In this document: positions 17,848 through 26,354 of the stretch, one piece after another
How positions within the stretch are numbered: the first letter of the stretch is position 1
Layout: each line of letters opens with the position of its first letter
NCBI GenBank assembly: GCA_036702865.1
Contig: DATNQD010000060.1
Location: forward strand, 1 to 37,974
Length of the DNA: 37,974 bases
Reading direction: 5' to 3'
From: Trichocoleus sp.
Lineage (GTDB): Bacteria; Cyanobacteriota; Cyanobacteriia; Elainellales; Elainellaceae
Made by a program: the position numbers and the translations under genes
Notes under the pieces: generated by a model
The model's input: only the letters and a program-made list of their open reading frames with translations
Database searches by the model: none
Told to the model about the DNA's origin: nothing

Positions 17848-17970
17848 CTAAGTTCCAGGTTTGAAATAGTCGAGCAGTCGATCGCCTGAGTCGGCTCGAA
17901 TCAAAGCACAGAAAACATGGCTGGCTTGCAACTGAGTCAAAGTTTGATGAAAGGCTTGAGTAAATTGCAT
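17848..17970 (-). CDS. Small ORF of 40 residues directly downstream of the DHA2 transporter gene
   Basis: An ATG at 17970, three bases after the transporter stop codon, opens a 40-codon frame. It begins MQFTQAFHQTLTQLQASHV, contains FCALIRADSGDRLLDYF and ends at TAG 17848-17850. Codon choice resembles the neighbours, and there is an AGGG just before the start. The tight spacing suggests translational coupling in the efflux operon. I recognise no family; it could also be the surviving end of a decayed longer gene. Existence is uncertain. Confidence 0.35.
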   Translation of the reverse strand: MQFTQAFHQTLTQLQASHVFCALIRADSGDRLLDYFKPGT

Positions 17971-17973
17971 GCC

Positions 17974-19563
17974 CTAATGAGCCACTGCTCCGCCCGTCGG
18001 CTTTGCCTTTTTGAAGAACAGAATCGCAATTCCACTTAACAGCAAGGTAATTCCGATAAAGTAAAAACAGTCGTTAAACGCCATCACAAAAGCTTCTCGA
18101 CGTACCACTGAGTCGATCGCCGCAATGGCTTGATTTTTAGCTGTCTCCAAATCGGCTCCCCGCCCAGCAAAGTACTGAGTCATTTGCTCAATCCGCTGCT
18201 GAGTTTCTGGATCGTAGAGCGAGACGCCTTCCCCAATGCGGTTGGAGTGAAACTGCTCCCGGCTTTTCAGCAGCGTTGCCAAAACTGCAATGCCAAACGA
18301 GCCACCCAGATTTCGCATCATGTTAAACAATCCAGAGGCAGAGCCAGCCAACGCAGGGGCAATTTGAGCTGTAGCGATCGAAGAGAGCGGCACCATAATC
18401 AGGGGTTGACCGAACGCGCGCACCATCTGCGACCAGCGCAATTGATCCAGTCCGGTGTCATGGGTCAGATTGGAATTCATAAAGCAACTGACTGCAAATA
18501 AAGTCACCCCAATCGCAATCAGTAGCCGAATGTCGATGCGCTGCATCAGTTTTGGCACGATCGGCACAATAAATAACTGGGGTACTCCTGCCCACATGAT
18601 GACTTCCCCAATTTGCATCGCATTGTATTGCTGAATTTGAGCCAGATAGAGCGGCAGGACATAAATTGAACTATACAAGCCAATTCCTAATGCCACATTC
18701 ACAACACTGGATAGACCAAAGTTGCGATGAGCCAGCAATCGAAGTTCAATAAACGGGCGGCGACGAGTTAACTCAACCCAGAAAAAGATGGCTAAGAAAA
18801 TTGTTGCGATGATGGACAAACGAACAATAAATGTTGAGTCAAACCAGTCCTTGCGGCTACCCTCTTCCAACACCACTTGTAGCGATCCTAAACCGATCGC
18901 CATTGCAGTAATTCCGCCCCAGTCTCCCTGTTTTAGTAAATCCAGACGAGCTGGTTCCTGTCTCACTCCATACCAGACACAGGCAATGAGCATCAACCCC
19001 GGAATTACGTTGAGATAGAAGATATATTCCCAGCTAAAATTTTCAGTGAGCCAACCTCCTAGTGTTGGACCGATCGAAGGTGCAAAAGTTGCAGTAATCG
19101 CAAACATTGCCAGACCGATCGGCTGCTTAGAACTAGGCAAATTTTTAAGAATAAAGGAAAACGCCATCGGGATCAGCGTACCGCCCGTGAAGCCCTGTAA
19201 TGCCCGAAACACAATCATCGAGGGCAGGTTCCAAGCCCAGGCACAGCAAACCGAAAATAGAATAAACAGTGCTGTATTCACCAGCATATAGCGGCGAACG
19301 GAGAACACTTGAGACAGCCAGCCTGTCATCGGAATGACAACAATTTCAGCCACCAGATAAGCGGTTGAAATCCACGATCCCTCTTCCAGCGTTGCCCCTA
19401 AAGATGCCTGAATATCCTGAAGCGAAGCGTTCGTAATTTGGATATCCAGCACTGCCATAAATGCGCCTAGAATCGCGCCAAATAAGCCGATCCAGGTTCT
19501 AAGCGATACCGTATCCGATCGCGGTTGTTGAGGGACGATCGCGCGTTGACGGGAAAGATTCAT
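17974..19563 (-). CDS. DHA2-family MFS drug exporter (EmrB/QacA type)
   Basis: A 529-residue, approximately 14-helix proton-coupled exporter. The helix 1 motif AVLDIQITNASLQDIQASLGA, the GWLSQVFSVRRYML loop and the FRALQGFTGGTLIPMAF segment are typical of EmrB. The gene ends with FFKKAKPTGGAVAH. With the HlyD-type adaptor encoded upstream at 21123-22514 it could build an EmrAB-type system spanning the envelope (family knowledge; pairing inferred from gene order). An EntS-like MFS gene lies between them, 86 bases away, which is unusual for emrAB. Transcription is presumably controlled by the upstream MarR protein. Confidence 0.92.
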   Translation of the reverse strand: MNLSRQRAIVPQQPRSDTVSLRTWIGLFGAILGAFMAVLDIQITNASLQDIQASLGATLEEGSWISTAYLVAEIVVIPMTGWLSQVFSVRRYMLVNTALFILFSVCCAWAWNLPSMIVFRALQGFTGGTLIPMAFSFILKNLPSSKQPIGLAMFAITATFAPSIGPTLGGWLTENFSWEYIFYLNVIPGLMLIACVWYGVRQEPARLDLLKQGDWGGITAMAIGLGSLQVVLEEGSRKDWFDSTFIVRLSIIATIFLAIFFWVELTRRRPFIELRLLAHRNFGLSSVVNVALGIGLYSSIYVLPLYLAQIQQYNAMQIGEVIMWAGVPQLFIVPIVPKLMQRIDIRLLIAIGVTLFAVSCFMNSNLTHDTGLDQLRWSQMVRAFGQPLIMVPLSSIATAQIAPALAGSASGLFNMMRNLGGSFGIAVLATLLKSREQFHSNRIGEGVSLYDPETQQRIEQMTQYFAGRGADLETAKNQAIAAIDSVVRREAFVMAFNDCFYFIGITLLLSGIAILFFKKAKPTGGAVAH

Positions 19564-19629
19564 AGCAGGAGATGGAGGATAAGGAATAGAGGATCGAACC
19601 GAAGGTGCCCTCGCTGCTTTGATAATTAA

Positions 19630-19653
19630 GAGAACTCAATTGAGAGAACTCAA
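19630..19653. repeat. Direct repeat across the EntS-like stop codon
   Basis: GAGAACTCAA occurs at 19630-19639 and 19644-19653, a 14-bp period. The second copy covers the minus-strand stop at 19650-19652. Confidence 0.85.
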
Positions 19654-20918
19654 GTCTTAGCTGCAGGTAAAATTCCCATCGATCGATAAATTGGGCGAAC
19701 TACCTGCCGTAATTTTGGCAAGTGCCGCAAAAATAGCATCGATCCGAGGATACAAAAAACTCCATCGATGACCAAAGTCGTAGGTGCGCCTATCCAGCTT
19801 GCCAGCGTACCGCCAAACAAATTGCCTAAGGGAACCATGCCCATAAACGACATGATGTAGAGGCTCATGACTCGTCCGCGTTTGTCATCCTCGACTAGCG
19901 TTTGAATTACAGTGTTACTTGAAGCAAATTGCAGCAAAAACCCAAAGCCAACCAGCATCATTGCAGCAGTTGAAAGCCAGAGGGTACGGGAAAACGCAAA
20001 CAGGATTAACCCACATCCCAGAACTGTTGGCGCAATGGCAATAAACCGACCCAAGCCCACAACATTTTGTCTCAAGCTCAAGAACGTTCCAGCAAACAGT
20101 GCCCCAACGCCTGCCGCAGCGGTAAGGATGCCAAGTGTCTCTGCATTCCCTTTCAAAATTTCTGTTGCAAAAATGGGTAGCAGCACGACATATTGCATCC
20201 CCATAAAGCTCACCAGTGCCAACAGCATCAAGATCGATCGCATTGGCACAAAATTGTAGGCATAGCGAAAGCCCTCTGCCAGACGGTGCAGCAAATCATT
20301 GAGTGAAGTGACCTGATTCGCTGAGTTCGATCGCGCCTTCACCTGCATTGCTAATAAAGAAGCGATGACAGCAATATAGCTCAAGCCATCAATCAGAAAA
20401 CAATATCCTGCCCCCACTGCGGCAATAATTACCCCTGCCACTGCCGGACCCACAAGCCGTGCCCCGTTAAACATTGAAGAGTTGAGGGCAATTGCATTCG
20501 GCAGGTCTTCTCTTCGCTCCACCATTTCCGAAACAAACGCCTGACGAGTGGGAGCATCCACTGCATTGACCACGCCCTGAAACAGCGCTAGAAGCATAAT
20601 CTGCCAGATCTGAACTGCACCACTAAAAGTTAGGACAGCCAGAGCCAGCGACTGTATCATCGACAAAATTTGGGTGACAACTAACACCTTGCGCCGATGC
20701 CACCGATCGCCCACAACGCCCCCAAACGGAGTCAGAAAGAATGCCGGAATTTGACTCGCAAACCCAACTAACCCCAACAAAAAGGGTGATTGTGTCAGGT
20801 GATAAACCAGCCAGATTGTCGCAATCTGTGTCATCCAGGTGCCAATCAGCGAAACTCCTTGCCCCATAAAAAAGAGGCGATAATTGCGCGATCGGAAAGC
20901 AGGCAGGGAGAGGCGCAT
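19650..20918 (-). CDS. MFS transporter, EntS/DHA3-like
   Basis: A 422-residue, 12-helix MFS protein. The N terminus FRSRNYRLFFMGQGVSLIGTWM and the loop GVVGDRWHRRKVLVV, then VVNAVDAPTRQAFVSEMVERRE and LNSSMFNGARLVGPAVAG, are diagnostic of the MFS_3 (EntS enterobactin-exporter-like) family. Substrate unknown; in cyanobacteria such proteins are linked to siderophore or drug export. It lies within the marR-hlyD-MFS-emrB cluster, 204 bases after the adaptor gene and 86 bases before the DHA2 gene, so co-regulation is likely. Confidence 0.9.
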   Translation of the reverse strand: MRLSLPAFRSRNYRLFFMGQGVSLIGTWMTQIATIWLVYHLTQSPFLLGLVGFASQIPAFFLTPFGGVVGDRWHRRKVLVVTQILSMIQSLALAVLTFSGAVQIWQIMLLALFQGVVNAVDAPTRQAFVSEMVERREDLPNAIALNSSMFNGARLVGPAVAGVIIAAVGAGYCFLIDGLSYIAVIASLLAMQVKARSNSANQVTSLNDLLHRLAEGFRYAYNFVPMRSILMLLALVSFMGMQYVVLLPIFATEILKGNAETLGILTAAAGVGALFAGTFLSLRQNVVGLGRFIAIAPTVLGCGLILFAFSRTLWLSTAAMMLVGFGFLLQFASSNTVIQTLVEDDKRGRVMSLYIMSFMGMVPLGNLFGGTLASWIGAPTTLVIDGVFCILGSMLFLRHLPKLRQVVRPIYRSMGILPAAKT

Positions 20919-21122
20919 AAGCGTTGTCTGTGATCAATCTGTGATCGATATTGCGGATATGGTGCGATCGCTGCTGTTGGATGAATGTTGAATGGAATGA
21001 GGAAGCAAATTAGAGGAGGGGAAACGCAAGGGAGACAAAGATAATGGATGAGGAATAATACATCTTGTGAGAATCCTGTCACCCATCACCTATCATCAAT
21101 GACCTACCCATAACCTTCTACC

Positions 21123-22514
21123 TCACTTCACCCGCACGCTAATTTCTGCAGACATCCCTGGGGTAATTTGTCCTTCATAACCACGAATGCTCTCTGGATC
21201 GAAGGTGATTTTGACCGGGATACGCTGCACAACTTTTGTGAAGTTGCCAGTCGCGTTGTCGGGAGGGAGGAGCGCAAACTGGGAACCCGAAGCAGGAGAG
21301 AGGCTATTGACACGACCCGTGAAAGTTTTTCCTGGGAAAGAGTCAAGCTCAATTTCAACTTCTTCGCCAGGACGCATTGTATCAACCTGCGTTTCCTTGA
21401 AGTTCGCTGTGATCCACATATCCTGTCCCACAACTGCCATGAGCGGCTGACCCACCTGAACTCGTTGACCCACTTCTGCAGTCTTCCGTCCGATCCGTCC
21501 TTCTGCCGGGGCAGTGATGTTGGTATAGGAAAATTGAAGTTGCGCTTCTGCAAGATTGGCTTGAGCCTGCGCGATCGATGCTTGGGCTGCTGCATATTGG
21601 CTACGATTCACATCTGTTTGAGACGTTCCTGCCTGTGCCTGTTGCAGTCCACCTCGACTCGCTTCCAGTTGTGCTTGTGCTTGAGTAACACCTTGCTGCG
21701 CTTGAGCCAGTTCTGCTCTTGCCTGGTTAACCCCCTGTTGGGCAGCATTCCGCTGAGCCAGTGCAGTTTGGTAAGAAGCACGGGCTGAATCAAGCTGTTG
21801 CTGAGACACTGCACCGTTTTCAAATAGCGTTTGATAGCGGTTAAAGTCTGCTTGAGTTTTTTGTAAGTTAGCTTGTGCTTGTTCCAGTTCTGCTTGAGCT
21901 GCCGGAACGCCTGCCTGAGCAGCAGCAACGCCAGCCTGAGCATTCGAGATTGCAGCAATTGCCTGGCTCACCTGTCCCTGTGCTTCTAGTGTCTGGCCCT
22001 GATTCGTTTGCCCAGCAAGAGAAATGTTGGCTTGAGCAGCTTGGGCTTGCCGTTGAGCTACTGCCAGGGCTGCCTGGGCTTGCTGAACTTTCACCTGGTA
22101 GTCATGCGGATCAAGCTGGACTAAAAGTTGTCCGGGAGAAACGACCTGGTTGTCCTCCACGGGAATTGCAGAGATTGTCCCCGCGACGCGGCTGCTCACT
22201 TGATAGATATGTCCAGCAACCGTGGCATTGTCTGTCGTTTCATGCGCCGAGGCATATTGCCACCAGCGGAACCCGGCTGTACCCGCAACGATCGTCCCTA
22301 GCCCCAGTGCGCTTGCCAGAATAAATTTGATCGGTCCGCGACGGGGTGACTTTGGCTGAGGTTGCTGCACTCGTTCTGAAGTGATCTGCTCTTCCGGTTG
22401 AACCGGGGGTGCATCTGGTTGAACGGTTTGTAGCGATGTTTCTTGTGGTGGTGATTGAGGTTCCAGAGTTCTTGTACCTCGTCCGTTCGTTGAGTAGCGA
22501 CTGGTATCGTTCAT
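21123..22514 (-). CDS. HlyD/EmrA-family membrane-fusion (periplasmic adaptor) protein
   Basis: A 463-residue adaptor. A Pro/Gln-rich cytoplasmic tail (about 70 residues) precedes a single membrane anchor (KFILASALGLGTIVAGTAGF). The biotinyl-lipoyl-like half motif VSSRVAGTISAIPVEDNQVVSPGQLLVQLD follows. A long Ala/Gln-rich coiled coil covers about residues 145-320, with recurring AQAG/QAQA units. The returning lipoyl half is YTNITAPAEGRIGRKTAEVGQRVQVGQPLM. The hairpin is unusually repetitive. It would bridge the inner-membrane exporter to a TolC-like channel, which is not encoded here. It follows marR after 197 bases; no clear Shine-Dalgarno precedes the ATG. Confidence 0.92.
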   Translation of the reverse strand: MNDTSRYSTNGRGTRTLEPQSPPQETSLQTVQPDAPPVQPEEQITSERVQQPQPKSPRRGPIKFILASALGLGTIVAGTAGFRWWQYASAHETTDNATVAGHIYQVSSRVAGTISAIPVEDNQVVSPGQLLVQLDPHDYQVKVQQAQAALAVAQRQAQAAQANISLAGQTNQGQTLEAQGQVSQAIAAISNAQAGVAAAQAGVPAAQAELEQAQANLQKTQADFNRYQTLFENGAVSQQQLDSARASYQTALAQRNAAQQGVNQARAELAQAQQGVTQAQAQLEASRGGLQQAQAGTSQTDVNRSQYAAAQASIAQAQANLAEAQLQFSYTNITAPAEGRIGRKTAEVGQRVQVGQPLMAVVGQDMWITANFKETQVDTMRPGEEVEIELDSFPGKTFTGRVNSLSPASGSQFALLPPDNATGNFTKVVQRIPVKITFDPESIRGYEGQITPGMSAEISVRVK

Positions 22515-22711
22515 GAGGAAAACCCCGTGTAATGATGGTACGAGTAGATTTATTTAGAACACGTAGTATTAAACAATGTAAATCCCTTGGTAAGGTTCGG
22601 CTTCCCTCTCTTGAGTGAGAATGCCTCCCACGATCGAGTGAAATGAAGCAACTAAAAATTAGTCCAAGGGTGGAAAGAGTAAGAAGCAACTCCTAAAGGC
22701 AGCGTGGGAAG

Positions 22712-23182
22712 TTAAGCCAGATTGTCGATCATCAGATCAACCCATTCCGAGAGTTGCTGCTGTTGCGCTTCTGAAAGCCCCTGAAGCGTCTCATCTCGAA
22801 CTTTCTGGGCTATTGGAGGAAGAACTGTTTCGAGTTGCCGTCCAGCATCAGTCAACCAAATTCGCCAAACTCGTCGATCGTTCTGATCGCGCTCTCGCCT
22901 CACCAATCCTCGCTCTTCCATCCGATCGATTACACCGGTTAAAGTGCCACCAACCTGGCAAAGCCGATCGCCCAGATCAGAAGTTGCTAAACCGTCTTGT
23001 TCCCAGAGGCAGCACAAAACAAGCCAGTGGAAGGGTGTAATGCCATAGGGTTCCATGCGCTCCTGGAAGCGGCGGGTCATTCGCAAAGACAAAAGCTTGA
23101 TGCGATACCCAATTCCATGTGGAGCTTTAACTGCTTGCCAGCGAGAAACCGGTTCAGAGTAGGGCAAGGTCTGTACCATCAT
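22712..23182 (-). CDS. MarR-family transcriptional regulator
   Basis: A 156-residue winged-helix regulator: N-terminal dimer helix, recognition region GLATSDLGDRLCQVGGTLTGVIDRMEERGLV and wing RRERDQNDRRVWRIWLTDAG (the D-x-R-x-x-x-x-x-LT signature). It is first in the minus-strand efflux cluster and probably represses it, releasing on ligand binding as EmrR does (family knowledge; role inferred). Start is either ATG of the MM pair (23182 or 23179). An imperfect palindrome overlaps the start and may mediate autoregulation. Other MarR roles cannot be excluded. Confidence 0.9.
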   Translation of the reverse strand: MMVQTLPYSEPVSRWQAVKAPHGIGYRIKLLSLRMTRRFQERMEPYGITPFHWLVLCCLWEQDGLATSDLGDRLCQVGGTLTGVIDRMEERGLVRRERDQNDRRVWRIWLTDAGRQLETVLPPIAQKVRDETLQGLSEAQQQQLSEWVDLMIDNLA

Positions 23183-23199
23183 AAGTACTTCGTACGCTT
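23183..23199. promoter_or_regulatory. Candidate MarR operator overlapping the marR start
   Basis: Imperfect inverted repeat AAGTAC-TTC-GTAC(G)CTT at 23183-23199, immediately upstream of the marR ATG. The word GTACCATCAT from the adjacent marR start (23173-23182) recurs on the opposite strand upstream of the adaptor gene near 22533-22542. Pattern-based. Confidence 0.35.
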
Positions 23200-23523
23200 A
23201 CTATTAATATACTATGTTTTTTGAGGAAAACAAGCTTTTGCCAGCAAGGAATTACCTACCCCTGACCTTCAGCATGTTGAATAGGGGGCGTTGAAAGCAT
23301 CAGTCTTTCATTGCTGAATTCAAAGATAGTTCACCTCCCTCATCTCCCAGATTAGGAGAAACAAGTCTTCAAAATCTCCTGAAATCAGAGGGTTTAGGAG
23401 GCAGTGCAGGAACTTGATTTAAAGCTTCCTATTTCTATCTTCGATTCAGCAACGCAAGTCTTGAGTCACTATGCTAGTCACTATGCCAGAAAAGCTCGAT
23501 CGACTGAAGCTCCAGGCTCAGAC
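23200..23523. other. Intergenic region without a supported gene
   Basis: It contains AT-rich promoter-like sequence for marR (TAGTAT/TATTAA words near 23200-23216). A plus-strand frame from 23482 (MPEKLDRLKLQAQ) runs antisense into the next minus-strand gene and is not credible. Nothing else stands out. Confidence 0.4.
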
Positions 23524-23868
23524 TTACCGTTCCTCTAAAGGGCTGATCCAGGGCTTGGTAGCAGTCTGGTTATATCGCTCTTCCAGCCAGATCCTGACAT
23601 CTTCTTCTGAGATCCAATCACCTGATTCTCCAGTCATCGGATCATGAGTATGCCAAATTGGATTGCCCTTAAAGTCGTAAGTTTTCCAAACCTGCGGTTC
23701 ACTCGAGACTTCAAAGACTTTTCCTAAAGAAAGCCAAATTTGCTCCAGCCAATGTGTTAATTGGAGATCAAACGAATTTTGATGCCGAGAAAGCCATTTC
23801 TCTTCGATCGGCTCTAGAGGAATTAACTCTAGCTTTTTGTATTCCAACCACTGTTTCTGAGTTCTCAT
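23524..23868 (-). CDS. Conserved-looking small hypothetical protein (114 residues)
   Basis: A 114-residue soluble protein with no signal peptide or membrane segment. It is rich in Trp, Glu and acidic/basic pairs, with a distinctive C-terminal half WKTYDFKGNPIWHTHDPMTGESGDWISEEDV that looks like a folded, conserved domain. A strong Shine-Dalgarno GGAGG lies about 9 bases before the ATG at 23868, supporting real translation. The segment WLEQIWLSLGKVF is likely helical. I do not recognise a family and assign no function. Its start overlaps, on the opposite strand, a plus-strand ORF beginning at 23867. Confidence 0.7.
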   Translation of the reverse strand: MRTQKQWLEYKKLELIPLEPIEEKWLSRHQNSFDLQLTHWLEQIWLSLGKVFEVSSEPQVWKTYDFKGNPIWHTHDPMTGESGDWISEEDVRIWLEERYNQTATKPWISPLEER

Positions 23869-24208
23869 GAATTATTACCTCCTCACGACATCACCCTATC
23901 TAAACCTAAGCCAATGCTCTATTCACAAACTAGTAAAAGCACTGTACTTTCTATTTCATTTAGGCGATCGTCATGAATTCAATTCTATTGAGAGTGTGCC
24001 CATTTCATTAGAACAACTCACCCTCTTTGCTAAAAGTCCACGATCTCCTAACCCATTATCATCGGTATTGAGAAACGCTGGCTATGAAGCCAACTGCTGG
24101 GACATCTCTTTACATAGTGTAAATACTTTCAGCTTTGTTGAACTTCGTACTTTCTGTTCACCTGATCGGGTGATATTTGCAGATAAATCAGGGGATAAAG
24201 AATCATGA
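23867..24208 (+). CDS. Doubtful hypothetical ORF (113 residues)
   Basis: An open frame from the ATG at 23867 to TGA at 24206-24208 that shares two bases with the start of the divergent gene. It has no recognisable Shine-Dalgarno; the bases after its ATG are the other gene's ribosome-binding site. The protein has no membrane segment. A stretch such as LSSVLRNAGYEANCWDISLHS looks protein-like, and codon use is acceptable. A real gene might start further downstream. No family recognised. Confidence 0.3.
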   Translation: MNYYLLTTSPYLNLSQCSIHKLVKALYFLFHLGDRHEFNSIESVPISLEQLTLFAKSPRSPNPLSSVLRNAGYEANCWDISLHSVNTFSFVELRTFCSPDRVIFADKSGDKES

Positions 24209-24548
24209 TTCTGTTCTCAAGGCTTCATCCTCATGGGTTTAATCGAGCTTCCCAGAATTACAACAAAAGAAGTTGATAGTTCAATTAAAAATATCTATCG
24301 CAAGAGGTACTACTTAGATGAATCAGCTACGTTTTAAGAATGTTTTTTAGAGAAACAATAAAAAGTTTTTTTGATAACGATGAAAGCAGATGAAAGCAGA
24401 TGAAAACAACAGATTAACTTTGGAAAACCAAAAAGACATTTCTTCGCCCTGTCATACTAAACCTGATTAGCAGTGATTCAGTAAAACAGCAAATATTATT
24501 GTCTCTGATAGCCGAAAAGACTTAATTTCTCCGATCGACCTGTTACCC
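24209..24548. other. Intergenic region with a small ORF and a 10-bp triplicate repeat
   Basis: A 34-codon plus-strand frame (24233-24337, MGLIELPRITTKEVDSSIK start) might be a remnant. GATGAAAGCA is repeated in tandem at 24379-24388 and 24389-24398, with a one-base variant at 24399-24408. No terminator with a clear T-run was found for the flanking genes. Confidence 0.4.
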
Positions 24549-25961
24549 CTATTCCGGGTTCGCCGCCATTTCCTGATCCTGAAACAAAGATAGTTGCACA
24601 ATAACAGCTGTTCCGGGATGCAGGTCATCAGACTGGAAAGGAACCATCTTGCTGGATCTCGCAGGGCTAATAATCTGAATTTCACCTTGCATCTGTCGGA
24701 TGAGGTCACGCGCAATTGCCAACCCTAAACCTGTCCCCGGAATGCCGGTTGTCGCTTGTGCACCACGATAATGTCGCTCAAACAAATGCTCTAAATCCTG
24801 CTGCGGAATACCGGGACCTGTATCAGCAATAACGATCGCCTGTTGTTCAGGCATTGCCTCAACCCCAATGTAAACTTGTCCTCCCGCTGGAGTATATTTC
24901 AAAGCGTTATCAATCAGGTTGTTCAAAACTTCCCGTAATGCTTTGGGGTCAATTAGCACTGGAGGAAGTGTTTTGGGAATGGCAGTTGTTAAAGTGATTT
25001 GCCGATCTTGGGCGATCGCTTCGGCTGAAGTCAGGAGAGGGTCAAGGACTTCTTCGATCGGGTGAGGCGTAATCTCTAGCATTGCTCCGGTCACCCAGCT
25101 AGCACCTGGTAAAAGCAGGTCTGGGTTTGCTTCAGAACTTGCCAAAGCAAGGGGCTTGTGGGGAACTTGACCGGGAATATCAAAGGTCGGCGGGGCTGTT
25201 TCAGATGCAGCGTTGAGCAGAGGTGCTTCTGAATCCCAATCTAGTGCCGCATCAAACTGTTGCAGTAATTCCTGAAGCCGATCGCTTTCGCTCACAATCC
25301 CTTCTGCAACTGAATAATTGACGTCTCCAGGTCTAAGCCGTTTGATTAAGAGCTTGCCGAAAGTTCGGAGGGCGGTTAGTGGGTTTCGAAACTGATGCAG
25401 AAGCGTATCAAACACATCCTGTTTTTGCTCCCGCATTTGCCGCATTTGCCGCAGATCTTGGGTAATCCATTGCGATCGCTGATCCAAGACACACCCAATT
25501 GCAAGCGTATGGGCAATTTGTTCGATCTGCTGGCGTTCTGAGTCATTCCAAGCCCGATCGGCGCGTGCTGTTACCAAAAGCCCCATCACCATATTTTCAT
25601 GAACGAGAGGAAGCACCACCTGCTGCTGGCGAGTTAAAGCTCGTTCTGCTGCCTGCCATGGAAGTAGTGTTGTCTCATCTGCTGAAACTGGGGTCGCTCG
25701 ACTGTCACCCGAAAGTTCTGGCAAAAGCCATCGTCCCGTTTCTTCTCGTCTTCCTTGAAATAGCAGCGTTAGAATTCGCTCTTCGCCCCACTGCACTACA
25801 GCATCAGGATAGGCGGCAATGGGGATAAGTTGAGTATCTGCTAGTTCGGTCAATTCTTCTGTCAGGTAGACAATACTCAATGCTGCTCCTAGCCCATCCG
25901 TTAACAGTCGGATCTGCGATCGACAAAGGGCAACAAATTCAGAGCTAGCAGGCGTCAACAT
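24549..25961 (-). CDS. Sensor histidine kinase with N-terminal GAF-like domain, Hik2/CSK-like
   Basis: A 470-residue soluble two-component kinase. A GAF-like domain covers about residues 5-160. A helical linker (RQMRQMREQKQDVFDTLL) and the phospho-acceptor H-box LLHQFRNPLTALRTFGKLL with His189 follow. The ATPase domain has the N-box LREVLNNLIDNALKYTP, G1 VIADTGPGIP and G2 GTGLGLAIARDL. The H-box and GAF layout resemble cyanobacterial Hik2, the relative of chloroplast sensor kinase, which reports photosynthetic redox state and salt. Cys13 near the N terminus matches the region where Hik2 holds its Fe-S ligand (family knowledge, mapping inferred). About 80 residues between HisKA and ATPase domains form an acidic/Pro-rich insertion. 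No response regulator is adjacent. Confidence 0.85.
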   Translation of the reverse strand: MLTPASSEFVALCRSQIRLLTDGLGAALSIVYLTEELTELADTQLIPIAAYPDAVVQWGEERILTLLFQGRREETGRWLLPELSGDSRATPVSADETTLLPWQAAERALTRQQQVVLPLVHENMVMGLLVTARADRAWNDSERQQIEQIAHTLAIGCVLDQRSQWITQDLRQMRQMREQKQDVFDTLLHQFRNPLTALRTFGKLLIKRLRPGDVNYSVAEGIVSESDRLQELLQQFDAALDWDSEAPLLNAASETAPPTFDIPGQVPHKPLALASSEANPDLLLPGASWVTGAMLEITPHPIEEVLDPLLTSAEAIAQDRQITLTTAIPKTLPPVLIDPKALREVLNNLIDNALKYTPAGGQVYIGVEAMPEQQAIVIADTGPGIPQQDLEHLFERHYRGAQATTGIPGTGLGLAIARDLIRQMQGEIQIISPARSSKMVPFQSDDLHPGTAVIVQLSLFQDQEMAANPE

Positions 25962-26290
25962 GGATAATTTCTGAGAATCCTTTACAAAACTTTTACAAGA
26001 TAGAAGCAGCTACGTTCGTCATCGAGAAGGGAAGCAGCAGATGCCAACAAAGATTAAAAGCTGTTTGCTACATCAATTTATCTAGTTTTGTCCACTTGAC
26101 GTTCTGGGCTAGATGACCTGTAACGACTGCTCACATTGAACCTGCTTGCGCTTTTGGGATGCATTACCCTGAAACAATTCTACTGACAGAATCGCAATCG
26201 AGGGGCAAAATCGCGAATCTATTATTTCAGTAGGAGAAAAATTTGACTTATCGATTGTCTTTAGATTTTGTATCAATTGCTTAAAGGAAG

Positions 26291-26319
26291 TTGAAATTCT
26301 AAACTCAAGCCGATATACT
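26291..26319 (+). promoter_or_regulatory. Promoter of the DUF3155 gene
   Basis: TTGAAA (26291-26296), 17 bases, TATACT (26314-26319): a near-consensus sigma-70 promoter. A start near 26326 would give a leader of about 90 bases. Confidence 0.65.
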
Positions 26320-26338
26320 TTGCACGGTCTTAGTATTT

Positions 26339-26354
26339 TGTAACTAGAGTTACA
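26339..26354. promoter_or_regulatory. Palindrome TGTA-N8-TACA (NtcA consensus) in the DUF3155 leader
   Basis: TGTAACT-AG-AGTTACA has perfect 7-bp arms and satisfies the NtcA consensus GTA-N8-TAC. It lies about 20 bases downstream of the -10 box, a position expected to repress rather than activate. A hairpin in the leader RNA is an alternative reading. Confidence 0.5.

Noticed and set aside
21128-22324. Long alternative frames on both strands across the HlyD-type gene
   Set aside because: Shadows of the repetitive Ala/Gln-rich coiled-coil coding sequence.
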